From the NCBI GenBank assembly GCA_030145385.1, contig JAQYVU010000004.1:1-64000 (forward strand): a DNA stretch of 64,000 nucleotides. The letters are read 5' to 3'. The stretch is from Desulfococcaceae bacterium (GTDB taxonomy: Bacteria; Desulfobacterota; Desulfobacteria; Desulfobacterales; Desulfosalsimonadaceae). Made by a program: the position numbers and the translations under genes. Every line of letters begins with the position of its first letter. Within the stretch, counting starts at the first letter, position 1. The notes beneath the pieces are model-generated. The model saw nothing but the letters and a program-made list of their open reading frames with translations, had not been told where the DNA came from and searched no databases. Shown in pieces: positions 9,077 to 18,684 of this stretch.

Positions 9077-10021
9077 ATGAAAAAATGGTTAAAAGAAAAA
9101 CTGATCTGTCCGGAATGTCTGGCCGAAGAAAGTCCATTGGATTTAGTAATAAAAGCCGAAGAAAATGATGATGTGATTGAAGGGGAGCTGACATGCGCAT
9201 CCTGCAAAAGAGCATATCCCATCCGCAAGGGAGTAGCGGTTGTTTTGCCGGAAAAATCGCAATCTGTTTTGTCTGAAACATCTGGATATAATTCAAAAAA
9301 TATGCTGTCCTCGTATTTATGGAGTCATTTTTGTGATTTTTTAAATGACCCGGATGCCACGGATGCATATCAGACATGGTCGTCATTTTTTAAAAAATCA
9401 GATGGGATTGCCCTTGATATCGGATGTGCTGTGGGACGGTTGTCCTTTGAATTAAGCAAAACCCATTCTCAAGTAATCGGTATTGATACGTCCATCTCAT
9501 TTGTTGAAAAAGCAAGGGAATTATTGAGCAATAAAAGGCTGGATTTTGATTTGATCATTGAAGGGTTGATTACCGAAAAACGTTCATGTGATTTTGATGC
9601 GGCCTGGAATTATGATCAGGTTGATTTTATCGTCGCCGACGCATTGGCTCTCCCGTTTCCCCAAAGTTTTTTTTCAACGGTTACCTCGATTAATTTATTG
9701 GAAAAAGTCGTATCTCCCATACAGCATTTAATGGATATCAACCGGGTGTTAAAAGAAGAAAACTCTATGTTTGTGTTTTCAGATCCATTTTCCTGGGATG
9801 AATCGTTTTCACACCCTGACCATTGGTTAAGCGGCGGGACAAATGGCAATGGCAGCTGCCGGGGGATTGACAGTATCAGTAAATATTTTTCGGGCAAGAA
9901 CGAGATATTTCAACCGCCTTTGGAAATACTGGATAAAGGCAATGTGTCCTGGAAAATAAGAAAAACCGAAAATTTATGGGAGCATATCAATTCGCAGTTT
10001 ATTGTGGGAACGCGGCAATAG
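9077..10021 (+). CDS. methyltransferase with Trm112-like zinc-binding N-terminus
   Basis: The 314-residue protein starts with a small zinc module like Trm112 (ICPECL near residue 11, then CASCKRAYPIRKGVAVVLPE near 44). It continues into a class I SAM-binding fold (ALDIGCAVGRLSFELSK near 112, GIDTS). The fusion resembles methyltransferases that carry their own Trm112-like module. The start has a modest GGCG-type upstream region. It lies 39 bases after the preceding methyltransferase and 12 bases before the oxidoreductase. Confidence 0.8.
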   Translation: MKKWLKEKLICPECLAEESPLDLVIKAEENDDVIEGELTCASCKRAYPIRKGVAVVLPEKSQSVLSETSGYNSKNMLSSYLWSHFCDFLNDPDATDAYQTWSSFFKKSDGIALDIGCAVGRLSFELSKTHSQVIGIDTSISFVEKARELLSNKRLDFDLIIEGLITEKRSCDFDAAWNYDQVDFIVADALALPFPQSFFSTVTSINLLEKVVSPIQHLMDINRVLKEENSMFVFSDPFSWDESFSHPDHWLSGGTNGNGSCRGIDSISKYFSGKNEIFQPPLEILDKGNVSWKIRKTENLWEHINSQFIVGTRQ

Positions 10022-10033
10022 GGAGCATTCATC

Positions 10034-12241
10034 TTGGATAAAAAATATGGAATCTGCGGCCTGTGTTTTCATAGCCCGGGCTGCGGTGTTGTTGTACATT
10101 TTGATGAAGAAAATAAAATTGATCACCTGGAACCGGACCCGGATGCGCCAATGGGCAAAATCCTGTGCCCCATGGCAAAAAGCGCCAAACAAATCATTTA
10201 CTCGGATGCCCGGCTGAAACATCCGTTAAAGCGTGTCGGGCAGAAGGGAACCCATGAGTTTGAAGAAATTTCCTGGGATGAAGCATTTGATATCATAGTT
10301 GATAAATTAAATGCGACAAAGGATGAATACGGGCCGGAGGCAGTGGGGTTTTACGCGGGCACCGGCTCATATGAACGATCGTTTAAAGATGTTTATCAAT
10401 TAAGAGGATCGGAAATTTATCTGGCATCGAGCATCCTGTTCCCCTTTGGTTCGCCCAACACATTCGGTGTGGGGGCGCCGTGTTATACCTCCCTGGGGGT
10501 TCTGGCACCGAAATTGACCATGGGATGTCTGCACATTGACATGTTTTCAGATGTGGATAATTCCGACCTGGTTCTGGTGTGGGGCACGGACCCTTCGACA
10601 TCAACACCGCCGGAGATGTTTGAGCGGTTAAAAACCGCTTCTGAAGAAGGGGCGGAAATTATTGTTATTGATCCCAGAAAAACACGAGCCGCCGAACTTG
10701 AAGGCAGTGAGTGGATCACCATCCGGCCGGGATCCGACGGGGCGCTGGCCTTAGGTTTATCGCATATTCTGATCCGTGATGATTTGTATGATGAAACGTT
10801 TGTGGAAGACTGGACCGTCGGCTTTGATGAGTTTGCCGAATATGTTAAGGATTTTACGCCGGAATATGTATCTGCCGTCACCGGCATTGACGAAGACCTG
10901 ATCGAGGATCTGGCCGAACGGATTGCGGATGCGGAAGGGGCGTCGTATGTTATGTATACCGGCCTGGAATATACCCGAAGCGGTGTGCAGAACATCCGTG
11001 CGGTTATGGTGCTGTGGGCATTGGCCGGGCAGATGGATGTGGAGGGGGGCCGGTGCTTTTCCCGACGGGAAAACTGTATTCCCTTAAATAAAAGCGAGCA
11101 AATTAAAACCCCGGGATTCGATAAATCCATCGGCAACGGCAAATTTCCGGTTTATTCACATTACTGCGGCGGCGAACCCCATGCCAGCCTGTTGCCCAAA
11201 TCCATCATAGAAGGAGATCCCTATAAAATAAGGTCTTTGCTGGTTTATGGGGCATCACTTCTCACGTCATGGCCGAATCCTGCTCTATGGCGAAAAACTT
11301 TGGGCGAACTGGATTTTCTGGTGACCATGGACTTGCAGCTGACCGCTGATGCGGCCTATGCCGACATCGTATTGCCGGCCACCACGGCATTTGAGCAGGA
11401 TTCCTATTGTTATTATGGGTGTTCATTGCGAGTGCGGGAAAAAATGATCGAGCCGGTGGGTGAATCAAAACCCGGATTCCGGATTTTAGGAGAACTGGCC
11501 AAGCGCCTGGGGTATGGGGACTTATATCCGCAAAACCAGCAAGAACTGCTGGAAACCGTGTTAAAAGATTCCGGGTTTACAGTCGAAGAACTGATGAACG
11601 CAGAAAAACAGGTAATCAAAAACTGCGCAACTCCCATGGAATATAGAAAATGGGAAAAAGGCCTGCTGCGAAAAGACGGCAAGCCCGGATTTGAAACCCC
11701 GTCCGGCAAGTTTGAAATCAAATCCAGTGTGCTGGAGCAATACGGTTACTGCGGTATCCCGAAATACGAAGAATCCGTGGAAACATCTGTCAGCAACCCG
11801 AAGCTGGCCAAACGCTATCCTTTGATCTTAGGCACCGGTCCGTTTAAGCCTGATATGAAATCCTGCTTGCGCGCTATTCCCGCTTTTATTGAAAGGTATC
11901 CGTATCCGGCTGTTCAAATGAATGAAAAAGACGCAAAAGAACGCGGCATTAAAATGGGGGATCGGGTGAGTATTAAAACCGCCCGGGGATCCGTGAAGAT
12001 GCGGGCCTATGTGACCGGTAACATTATGGCCGGCTTTGTGTATGCGCCGGTGGGCGGCGGTGGGCCGCAGGGTACGGAAGAATGGCAGCAGGCCAATGTG
12101 AATGTTTTAGCGGACATGGAACAGTTTGATGAAATCTCCGGGTTTCCGGTTTACAAAACCTTGTTGTGCCAGATTAAAAAAAAGAAACGCAATCGCAAAG
12201 GCATTGCTGTTCAGGATCCCACCTTGGGCTGCGGGGGGTAA
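10034..12241 (+). CDS. molybdopterin-dependent oxidoreductase (DMSO reductase family)
   Basis: This 735-residue enzyme has an N-terminal Fe4S4 motif (CGLCFHSPGC, with a later Cys in ILCPMAKS) and a bis-MGD-type catalytic core (LVWGTDPSTSTPPE, VIDPRKTRAAE). It ends with a molydopterin-dinucleotide-binding C-terminal domain (PLILGTGPFKPDMKS, GDRVSIKTARGSVKM). No Tat signal is seen, so it is probably cytoplasmic. I accept TTG at 10034 because GGGAG precedes it and the Cys motif begins only eight codons later. It follows two methyltransferase genes. The physiological substrate cannot be told. The C-terminus ends in PTLGCGG after a very basic stretch (KKKKRNRKG), an unusual tail. Confidence 0.88.
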   Translation: MDKKYGICGLCFHSPGCGVVVHFDEENKIDHLEPDPDAPMGKILCPMAKSAKQIIYSDARLKHPLKRVGQKGTHEFEEISWDEAFDIIVDKLNATKDEYGPEAVGFYAGTGSYERSFKDVYQLRGSEIYLASSILFPFGSPNTFGVGAPCYTSLGVLAPKLTMGCLHIDMFSDVDNSDLVLVWGTDPSTSTPPEMFERLKTASEEGAEIIVIDPRKTRAAELEGSEWITIRPGSDGALALGLSHILIRDDLYDETFVEDWTVGFDEFAEYVKDFTPEYVSAVTGIDEDLIEDLAERIADAEGASYVMYTGLEYTRSGVQNIRAVMVLWALAGQMDVEGGRCFSRRENCIPLNKSEQIKTPGFDKSIGNGKFPVYSHYCGGEPHASLLPKSIIEGDPYKIRSLLVYGASLLTSWPNPALWRKTLGELDFLVTMDLQLTADAAYADIVLPATTAFEQDSYCYYGCSLRVREKMIEPVGESKPGFRILGELAKRLGYGDLYPQNQQELLETVLKDSGFTVEELMNAEKQVIKNCATPMEYRKWEKGLLRKDGKPGFETPSGKFEIKSSVLEQYGYCGIPKYEESVETSVSNPKLAKRYPLILGTGPFKPDMKSCLRAIPAFIERYPYPAVQMNEKDAKERGIKMGDRVSIKTARGSVKMRAYVTGNIMAGFVYAPVGGGGPQGTEEWQQANVNVLADMEQFDEISGFPVYKTLLCQIKKKKRNRKGIAVQDPTLGCGG

Positions 12242-12307
12242 TGTCGGGCTGCAGAATCGCCTCAAGGCCTCGAGGGCTAAGATCTGTCTATTCAAAATTT
12301 GTGATTA

Positions 12308-12889
12308 TTAAGTTTTAAAATTGACTTCTATCCCAAATTTTTTAAATTTTTTCTTAATTTCTTTAATAAAGGAAGGAAAGGGAAGGTCATTATTATGGAA
12401 GAGATAGCCGACGATTGCGTTGATGTCATCGATAGTGGCATGGTCGTTTTTATACATTAACTCAAGCAAATCAAGAATGCCCCAAACTTGAATACCGTAA
12501 GTCTTCCCTAAATTTGCCATGCCAAAATCGTCGGTAACGATCGGAATATTTAAACTCCTTGCATAAGCCAATGCTTCGATATCAATTTTTGAAACTCCTA
12601 AGTCATCGGAAATATTTTGTTTCCATAAGTAAGTTTTTGTTAATTCGACTTCTTCCTTTTGTGCTTTTGAAATTTTAAGTTCATGTTTGCGGTTTAGTCT
12701 GTACTCAGGATCGTTGACCCAAAAAAAAGTATTTTTTAGGCGAGTGCTCCTGTCAAATTCAACTTGAAAACCTTTAATTATAGATAGAGTGTAATTTCTG
12801 GTCCCAAAAGGTTTAAATAAGAGAGGGTGTATACTTTGAGCCAGGCGTAAGTATACGTTTGTATCTAAAAGAATTTCGAACTCAGCCAT
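12308..12889 (-). CDS. PIN-domain protein, probable toxin ribonuclease
   Basis: A 193-residue protein with the acidic residues of PIN nucleases: Asp9 in ILLDTNVYL, Asp103/Glu105 in KIDIEALAYA and Asp120/Asp121 in IVTDDFG. PIN toxins cut RNA with metal ions. Its ATG overlaps the stop codon of the upstream regulator gene (TGATG), so the two are translationally coupled like a toxin-antitoxin pair. It is longer than the usual 130-150 residue VapC, with an insertion at about 40-90. Confidence 0.75.
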   Translation of the reverse strand: MAEFEILLDTNVYLRLAQSIHPLLFKPFGTRNYTLSIIKGFQVEFDRSTRLKNTFFWVNDPEYRLNRKHELKISKAQKEEVELTKTYLWKQNISDDLGVSKIDIEALAYARSLNIPIVTDDFGMANLGKTYGIQVWGILDLLELMYKNDHATIDDINAIVGYLFHNNDLPFPSFIKEIKKKFKKFGIEVNFKT

Positions 12890-14013
12890 CAGTTAATCAA
12901 TTCCGCATGAACTTCCTTGGCATCAACAATTGTCAATTGTAGGAGGTTTTGGATAAAACCTGGCGAGTGCTTTTTTTCGGATAAATAGCGCTTAAGCACC
13001 TCAAAAAATGGAGAATCAAAAAAAAATCTGGCTGTATTGATATAATCAGCGGCTGAATATTCCTTGTCGTTATTTATTATTTTACTAAAATTTTTGTTGT
13101 CTTTATTGAAATTAGTAACAGCACCATAAAATGCTTTTCCAAAGTTAATTGGTGCCAAGTTATGTTCGGTTGAATATGAGTCAACTGCCATTCGGATGGT
13201 TACCGGAGAAATCATAAGTTTGTTGGCCAAGCTGAAAATAAATTCCAGACGCTTAGTGATGCCTGACAGCACTTTGAGGTCTGAGTATGCTTTTTTAGAT
13301 GATTTTTCCGGAAAAAGCAGTGCTTGTGCAAACATATCTGCGAAATCCTCACCATCATCACCTCTTAACGAAGGAGCAAGGATATGACCGAACTCATGTG
13401 CCATCCAGAATTTAAAATCATGCAGGTTGCTGTCTAAATTTAAATAAGTCCACGTTGTTTTCGATTTTGGTAAATGGATGTGAAGGGCATTTTCGTGATT
13501 TTTTTTGCTCCCCCATAATACAGGTATGATTATGACTTCAAAATCGAGAAACCGATTAATGAGTTGTTTGAAATCTATTTTACCGGTTTTTTTTGCGCCC
13601 ATTTGTTCTCGAACCATTGAAGCGACTTCCTGGATATAGCGAAAATTGATCTTTGGATTTTTTAAAATTGGTTCTGCTGTAAGGTGTCTGGGAGAAAGGA
13701 AGGGTACCAGTTTTTCAAGCAGTCTTCCCATGTCTTTGGCGCGATCAATATGCTCATCTTTGGTTTTCCGTGTATTCTTTTTTCGAAACGCAATTACCGG
13801 TTCAATCTCTTCTTTGATGACAAGATTTTCAAAAGGAAGCCGCAAGGCAAGACCAAGTCTTAAAAGTTTGTCAGGTCTGGGAAATTTTTCCTCCTTAAAC
13901 CATGCGGTAACAATGCTTCGGGATACATTAATGTTTTTGGCCAGTTGAGCCTTGTTTAATCCCAAGCTTTCCATGGCAAGTTCAATGCGTTTAAAATTTA
14001 ATTGTTTTTCCAT
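12889..14013 (-). CDS. XRE-family regulator with ImmA/IrrE metallopeptidase domain
   Basis: The 374-residue protein starts with an XRE helix-turn-helix (LNKAQLAKNINVSRSIVTAWF, about 18-40). It carries a zinc metallopeptidase domain with AHEFGHILAP (His206, Glu207, His210) and the third-ligand region GEDFADMFAQALL (about 221). ImmA/IrrE proteins cleave repressors or act as antitoxins. It is coupled to the PIN gene downstream. A tandem 10-bp repeat just before its start suggests self-repression. Together these look like a PIN/XRE-ImmA toxin-antitoxin module at the edge of a conflict island. Confidence 0.82.
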   Translation of the reverse strand: MEKQLNFKRIELAMESLGLNKAQLAKNINVSRSIVTAWFKEEKFPRPDKLLRLGLALRLPFENLVIKEEIEPVIAFRKKNTRKTKDEHIDRAKDMGRLLEKLVPFLSPRHLTAEPILKNPKINFRYIQEVASMVREQMGAKKTGKIDFKQLINRFLDFEVIIIPVLWGSKKNHENALHIHLPKSKTTWTYLNLDSNLHDFKFWMAHEFGHILAPSLRGDDGEDFADMFAQALLFPEKSSKKAYSDLKVLSGITKRLEFIFSLANKLMISPVTIRMAVDSYSTEHNLAPINFGKAFYGAVTNFNKDNKNFSKIINNDKEYSAADYINTARFFFDSPFFEVLKRYLSEKKHSPGFIQNLLQLTIVDAKEVHAELIN

Positions 14014-14030
14014 GGTCTATATCCTAACGA

Positions 14031-14050
14031 TTTGTTAACTTTTGTCAACT
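14031..14050. promoter_or_regulatory. tandem 10-bp repeat, probable operator of the XRE-ImmA/PIN operon
   Basis: TTTGTTAACT followed directly by TTTGTCAACT makes a one-helical-turn tandem repeat 18 bases upstream of the regulator's start. The GTTAAC/GTCAAC cores are near-palindromic, as expected for an XRE binding site. Confidence 0.4.
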
Positions 14051-14237
14051 TCTTTCTGGTATTTAGGAAATTACAAAAAGATGTTGAAATATGATTAATC
14101 ATTAAAAATCATTAATGATGCAAAAACAAATGAGTGTTTACGTTTCTCCATTGTGTTATTATTAAAATTATCGAAAAAGAATGAATCTACAATTTGATAT
14201 ATCAATTATAGATTATCCACGAATTTAATGTGACCAT

Positions 14238-17210
14238 ATGAACGACTTCAGCTATGACAAATTATATAAAAAATATCAGGCGCTGCGTGAAGAAAATAAC
14301 CAGCTGAAATCAAAAATAAAAGAACTTGAAAATTTATCTGTTTCTTTTAAATCCCCCCTAAAGACACTTCAAACTCAGGAAGAGTTATTCAAAGAAACCC
14401 CGCAAAATGACCCTGAGAATGACCCAAATAAAGATCAGGACAAACCGCTTGAAAAGAACCTGTTAGAAGCCAGAACAGATCCCGACATCGTTTCCAGAAA
14501 AGTAATAAATCAATATTCTCCGAAAGAAGATAAAATTGCGCTTTTTATGTCCCTGTTTAAGGGCAGAAGCGATGTATATGCCAAACGATGGCAGAATAAA
14601 AAAGGGAAAAACGGATATAGCCCGGTCTGTTTGAATGAATGGTTGCCGGGGGTGTGCCAGAAACCCAAAATCAAATGTTTTAAATGCCGGCACAAACGAT
14701 ATTCAAAACTGGATGAAACGGTTGTTGAAGAACATCTTCGTGGAGACATGGTGATCGGGGTTTATCCGATGAATCTTGATGAAACCTGTTATTTTTTGTC
14801 CATTGATTTTGATGATGAGGGTTGGGAAAAAGATATTGGTGTTGTATGGGAGACGTGTGATGAGTTTGGAATTCCTGTTGCAATTGAACGATCACGGTCA
14901 GGCGCTGGCGGTCATGTATGGTTTTTCTTTGAAGATAAAATATCGGCAGCAATAGCGAGAAAATTTGGAACAGCATTGCTGACATTCGCAATGGGAAAAA
15001 GACATGAGATTTCATTTAAATCCTACGACAGATTGTTTCCCAACCAGGATACAATGCCCAAAGGCGGGTTTGGCAACCTGATTGCCCTGCCGCTTCAGAA
15101 GTCTGCCAGAAAAAAAGGCAACTCTGTTTTTCTTGATAAAAAATTTGTGCCTTATGCGGATCAATGGAAATTTTTATCTGATATTCAAAAATTTGCTGAA
15201 GCGGACGTCGTTTCTTTTGCAACAACGTTCAGCAAGGGAAATGAACTGGGGATGCTTAAATCCGAAGATTCGGATGAAAAAAAACCGTGGAAAAAAAAGC
15301 AAATAGAGTTGCAACACCTTGATTTTCCGGAAACGGTTGAAATCGTTGTATCCGGGATGTTGTATGTCAAAAAAACAGGATTGAGCCAAAAAGCATTAAA
15401 TACGTTGAAGCGGCTGGCCGCTTTTAAAAACCCGGAGTTTTATAAAAATCAGGCAATGCGAATGCCCACATTTAATAAACCACGGGTTATTTCCTGTTCA
15501 GAGGATTTCAAGAACTATCTGGCGATACCCCGTGGATGTGAAGACGATGTTCATCACCTTTTAAAAGAATATAAAGTTAAATGGCACAGGATTGATGAAA
15601 GCAATCATGGACGATTAATTAGTGTCGATTTTAATGGCGTACTCAGCCAGGATCAGTTAGATGCCGTTGATGCCCTGCTTGAAAGGGATAATGGGGTGTT
15701 GGCGGCGGCAACCGCTTTTGGAAAAACAGTTGTCGGGGCGAAATTAATCAGCAGCAGAAAAGTAAATACCCTTATTCTGGTACACCGTCAGCAGCTCTTA
15801 TCTCAATGGGTGGAAAGGCTCTCGGAATTTCTTTTGATTCATGAAGCGTTGCCTGAATTGCCAGTAAAAAGGGGCAGAAAGCAAGAACAACGTTTAATCG
15901 GTCAGTTGGGGGCAGGTAAAAACAGGTTAAATTCCATTGTGGATGTTGCCATTATGCAGTCATTAAATAAGGGCGGTGATGTAAAAGCGTGTATTAAAAA
16001 TTATGGAATGATTATTGTTGATGAATGTCATCATATTCCGGCTTTTAGTTTTGAACAAATTTTTAAAAATGCCACGGCCAGATATGTTTACGGATTAACG
16101 GCAACACCTGCCAGGCCGGATGGGCATCACCCGATTATCTTTTTTTATTGCGGCTCAATAAGATATAGGGTGGATGCGAAAGCTCAGGCGGAAAGAAGAC
16201 CGTTTGATCATTTTTTAATTCCAAGATTTACTTCGTTCAGAATTGGGGGCGCTGAAAACACGGAAACGTTAACAATTCAGGAAATATATTCGAAATTAAT
16301 CGAGGATGATATTCGAAATGAGTTAATCATTGATGATGTTGTGGAAGGCTATAAAAACGGGAGAAATTCTTTGGTCCTGACCGGACGGGTGGCCCATGTG
16401 AAAACATTGAGCGATATGCTGAAAAGAAAAATACCGGATGTCATCAGTCTTACCGGCGGTATGGGAACTAAAAAAACAGCTGAAACATTGCAAAAAATAG
16501 TTTCAATTCCGGAGAACAATCCGTTTGCTTTGGTGGCAACCGGCAGTTTTATCGGGGAAGGATTTGATGAATCACGCCTTGATACCCTGTTTCTGGCAAT
16601 GCCTGTTGCCTGGAAAGGGACATTGCAGCAGTATGCCGGCCGGCTGCATCGTTTGCATCAGAACAAAAAGGATGTGCAGGTATACGACTATATTGATATT
16701 CATGTAAGAATGCTGGAGAAAATGTATGGGAAGCGGCTGAAAGGCTATTCCGCAATCGGATATAAGGCAAAGGTTGAAAGCATCCCTGATTCACCAACGG
16801 ATATTATATTTGATGAGCAGAGTTTTTTTCCGGTTTATTTGAATGATATAGAAAATGCATCAAAACATGTGATGATTGTCAGTCCTTTTGTTACCAAAAA
16901 GCGCGTGACCCAAATGATGGGTTATTTTGAGAATATTTTAAAAAAGCAGTTAAAAATCACAATTGTCACCAGACCGGTAAAAGATTTTGATGCAAAGAAG
17001 AAAAGGAATTTGGAAAAGATATTCTCGCTTTTAAGAGATGCCGGCGTGAATATCGTGTTTAAATCAAGTATCCATCAAAAATTTGCAGTGATTGATGAAA
17101 AAATAATCTGGTATGGCAGTATTAATTTATTGAGTTTTGGATACGCTAAAGAAAGCATCATGCGACTCTCAAGCGGAAATATTTCATATGAACTGACAAA
17201 AAATATTTGA
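14238..17210 (+). CDS. TOTE-type conflict protein: AEP primase-helicase-phospholipase D fusion
   Basis: This 990-residue multidomain protein begins with a coiled coil (1-35). Next is a Cys-rich insert (C140, C147, C150) and an archaeo-eukaryotic primase-like core with the metal-binding pair Asp190/Asp192 (FLSIDFDD) and His226 in RSGAGGHVWFFF. An SF2 helicase follows: ATAFGKTVVGAK near 489, VDECHHIP near 594, GLTATPARPDG and QYAGRLHR. The C-terminus is a phospholipase D-like nuclease half-site (IHQKFAVIDE near 945, then YGSINLLSFG). This order matches the TOTE conflict-system primase-helicase proteins proposed to act against invading DNA. It stands beside a toxin-antitoxin pair. Its low-GC sequence with poly-Lys stretches suggests acquisition. 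Confidence 0.85.
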   Translation: MNDFSYDKLYKKYQALREENNQLKSKIKELENLSVSFKSPLKTLQTQEELFKETPQNDPENDPNKDQDKPLEKNLLEARTDPDIVSRKVINQYSPKEDKIALFMSLFKGRSDVYAKRWQNKKGKNGYSPVCLNEWLPGVCQKPKIKCFKCRHKRYSKLDETVVEEHLRGDMVIGVYPMNLDETCYFLSIDFDDEGWEKDIGVVWETCDEFGIPVAIERSRSGAGGHVWFFFEDKISAAIARKFGTALLTFAMGKRHEISFKSYDRLFPNQDTMPKGGFGNLIALPLQKSARKKGNSVFLDKKFVPYADQWKFLSDIQKFAEADVVSFATTFSKGNELGMLKSEDSDEKKPWKKKQIELQHLDFPETVEIVVSGMLYVKKTGLSQKALNTLKRLAAFKNPEFYKNQAMRMPTFNKPRVISCSEDFKNYLAIPRGCEDDVHHLLKEYKVKWHRIDESNHGRLISVDFNGVLSQDQLDAVDALLERDNGVLAAATAFGKTVVGAKLISSRKVNTLILVHRQQLLSQWVERLSEFLLIHEALPELPVKRGRKQEQRLIGQLGAGKNRLNSIVDVAIMQSLNKGGDVKACIKNYGMIIVDECHHIPAFSFEQIFKNATARYVYGLTATPARPDGHHPIIFFYCGSIRYRVDAKAQAERRPFDHFLIPRFTSFRIGGAENTETLTIQEIYSKLIEDDIRNELIIDDVVEGYKNGRNSLVLTGRVAHVKTLSDMLKRKIPDVISLTGGMGTKKTAETLQKIVSIPENNPFALVATGSFIGEGFDESRLDTLFLAMPVAWKGTLQQYAGRLHRLHQNKKDVQVYDYIDIHVRMLEKMYGKRLKGYSAIGYKAKVESIPDSPTDIIFDEQSFFPVYLNDIENASKHVMIVSPFVTKKRVTQMMGYFENILKKQLKITIVTRPVKDFDAKKKRNLEKIFSLLRDAGVNIVFKSSIHQKFAVIDEKIIWYGSINLLSFGYAKESIMRLSSGNISYELTKNI

Positions 17211-17295
17211 GCGGCTACTTCACTATAGGATGATGCATCCTTGAAGGATGCGGGATTCCCAGTCCCATGAACTTGTAATTTCCAATGAAACTATC

Positions 17296-18681
17296 ATGAA
17301 AAATAAAAACCTGATCAAAGCATTTGAAAATATTTTAGGCCGTCAAAATGTGATGGCTGAAGAGGCTGACCGGCAGGTGTATTCCTATGATTCCGCTGTG
17401 CTGGCACCGGTCATTCCGGCGCTGGTGGTTCGTCCCACAAGCAGTGAACAGCTGGCAAGCGCCATCCGGCTGTGCAGTCAAAACGGACTTCCCATGACCG
17501 TGCGGGGATCGGGAACCAACCTGAGCGGCGGCACCATACCCAGCAGCGAGGAGTCTGTGGTCATTGTGACCAATGGGCTGAATAAAATTTTGGAAATTAA
17601 TGCCGAAGATCTATATGCCGTTGTCCAGCCCGGTGTGATTACCGCTAAGTTTGCCGCCGCAGTAGCAGCAAAAGGACTGTTTTATCCTCCGGATCCGGGC
17701 AGTCAGGCGGTTTCCACTCTTGGCGGCAATGTGGCGGAAAATGCCGGCGGCCTCCGGGGCCTTAAATACGGGGTGACCAAAAACTACGTGATGGGCATGG
17801 ATTTTTTTGATGCCGGCGGTGATTTGATCAGGGCCGGGGGGAAAACCGTTAAATGCGTGACCGGGTTTAATCTCACGGATCTGATGGTGGGATCGGAAGG
17901 TTTGCTCGGCGTATTTAATGAAATTATTTTAAAACTTATCCCCCCGCCGCAGGCTCAACAGGCCATGATGGCTGTTTTTGACTCGGTTGAAAAAGCATCC
18001 GAAACCGTGGCAGCTATTATCGCCAACCGGATTGTGCCGTGCACGCTCGAATTTCTGGATAATTTCACCATCCGGACGGTGGAGGATTTCCGGCATGCCG
18101 GTCTGCCAATGGATGCCGAAGCGTTGCTGCTTATAGAAGTGGACGGCCATCCGGTACAAGTTGCAGAAGATGCCCAAAAAATCAATGATCTGTGCACCCG
18201 CATGGGGGCCACAAAAATCCGGATGGCCGCATCGGAAGCGGAAAAAGACCTGATCTGGCAGGCCCGGCGGGACGCCTTTCCGGCACTGGCCCGGCTCAAG
18301 CCGACCATGGTGTTGGAAGATGCCACGGTTCCCCGAAGCCGGCTGCCGGAAATGGTTGCCGGCATCAATCGCATTTCCCAAAAATATAATCTGGACATCG
18401 GCACCTTCGGCCATGCCGGGGACGGGAATCTGCACCCCACCATCTTAACGGATAAGCGTCTTGAAGATGAATTTAAACGGGTGGAGGCGGCTGTGGATGA
18501 AATTTTTGAAATCGCCCTGAATCTGGGCGGAACCCTTTCCGGTGAGCATGGGATCGGCCTGGGCAAGTCAAAATATCTGGAAAAAGAGACGTCCAAGGGG
18601 ACCATCCTTTATTCAAGGCGCCTGAAATACGCCCTGGATCCTGACAATATTTTAAATCCCGGAAAAATGATCGGAGGGTAA
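17296..18681 (+). CDS. FAD-linked oxidase, glycolate/D-lactate dehydrogenase type (GlcD-like)
   Basis: An FAD-binding type 4 (VAO/PCMH) flavoprotein of about 461 residues that oxidises 2-hydroxy acids. The PCMH domain shows LPMTVRGSGTNLSGGTIP and GNVAENAGGLRGLKYGVTKN. The C-terminal domain has FGHAGDGNLHPT and GGTLSGEHGIGLGK, both typical of GlcD. I prefer the ATG at 17296 (MKNKNLIKAFENILG) because it matches the family start; an upstream in-frame ATG at 17248 would add 16 residues. The Fe-S partner gene starts three bases after its stop, so the two form an operon. Confidence 0.88.
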   Translation: MKNKNLIKAFENILGRQNVMAEEADRQVYSYDSAVLAPVIPALVVRPTSSEQLASAIRLCSQNGLPMTVRGSGTNLSGGTIPSSEESVVIVTNGLNKILEINAEDLYAVVQPGVITAKFAAAVAAKGLFYPPDPGSQAVSTLGGNVAENAGGLRGLKYGVTKNYVMGMDFFDAGGDLIRAGGKTVKCVTGFNLTDLMVGSEGLLGVFNEIILKLIPPPQAQQAMMAVFDSVEKASETVAAIIANRIVPCTLEFLDNFTIRTVEDFRHAGLPMDAEALLLIEVDGHPVQVAEDAQKINDLCTRMGATKIRMAASEAEKDLIWQARRDAFPALARLKPTMVLEDATVPRSRLPEMVAGINRISQKYNLDIGTFGHAGDGNLHPTILTDKRLEDEFKRVEAAVDEIFEIALNLGGTLSGEHGIGLGKSKYLEKETSKGTILYSRRLKYALDPDNILNPGKMIGG

Positions 18682-18684
18682 ATT

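Noticed and set aside
17231-17250. Hairpin GCATCC...GGATGC as a terminator after the TOTE gene
   Set aside because: No T-run follows and it overlaps a possible upstream start for the oxidase gene; evidence is too weak.
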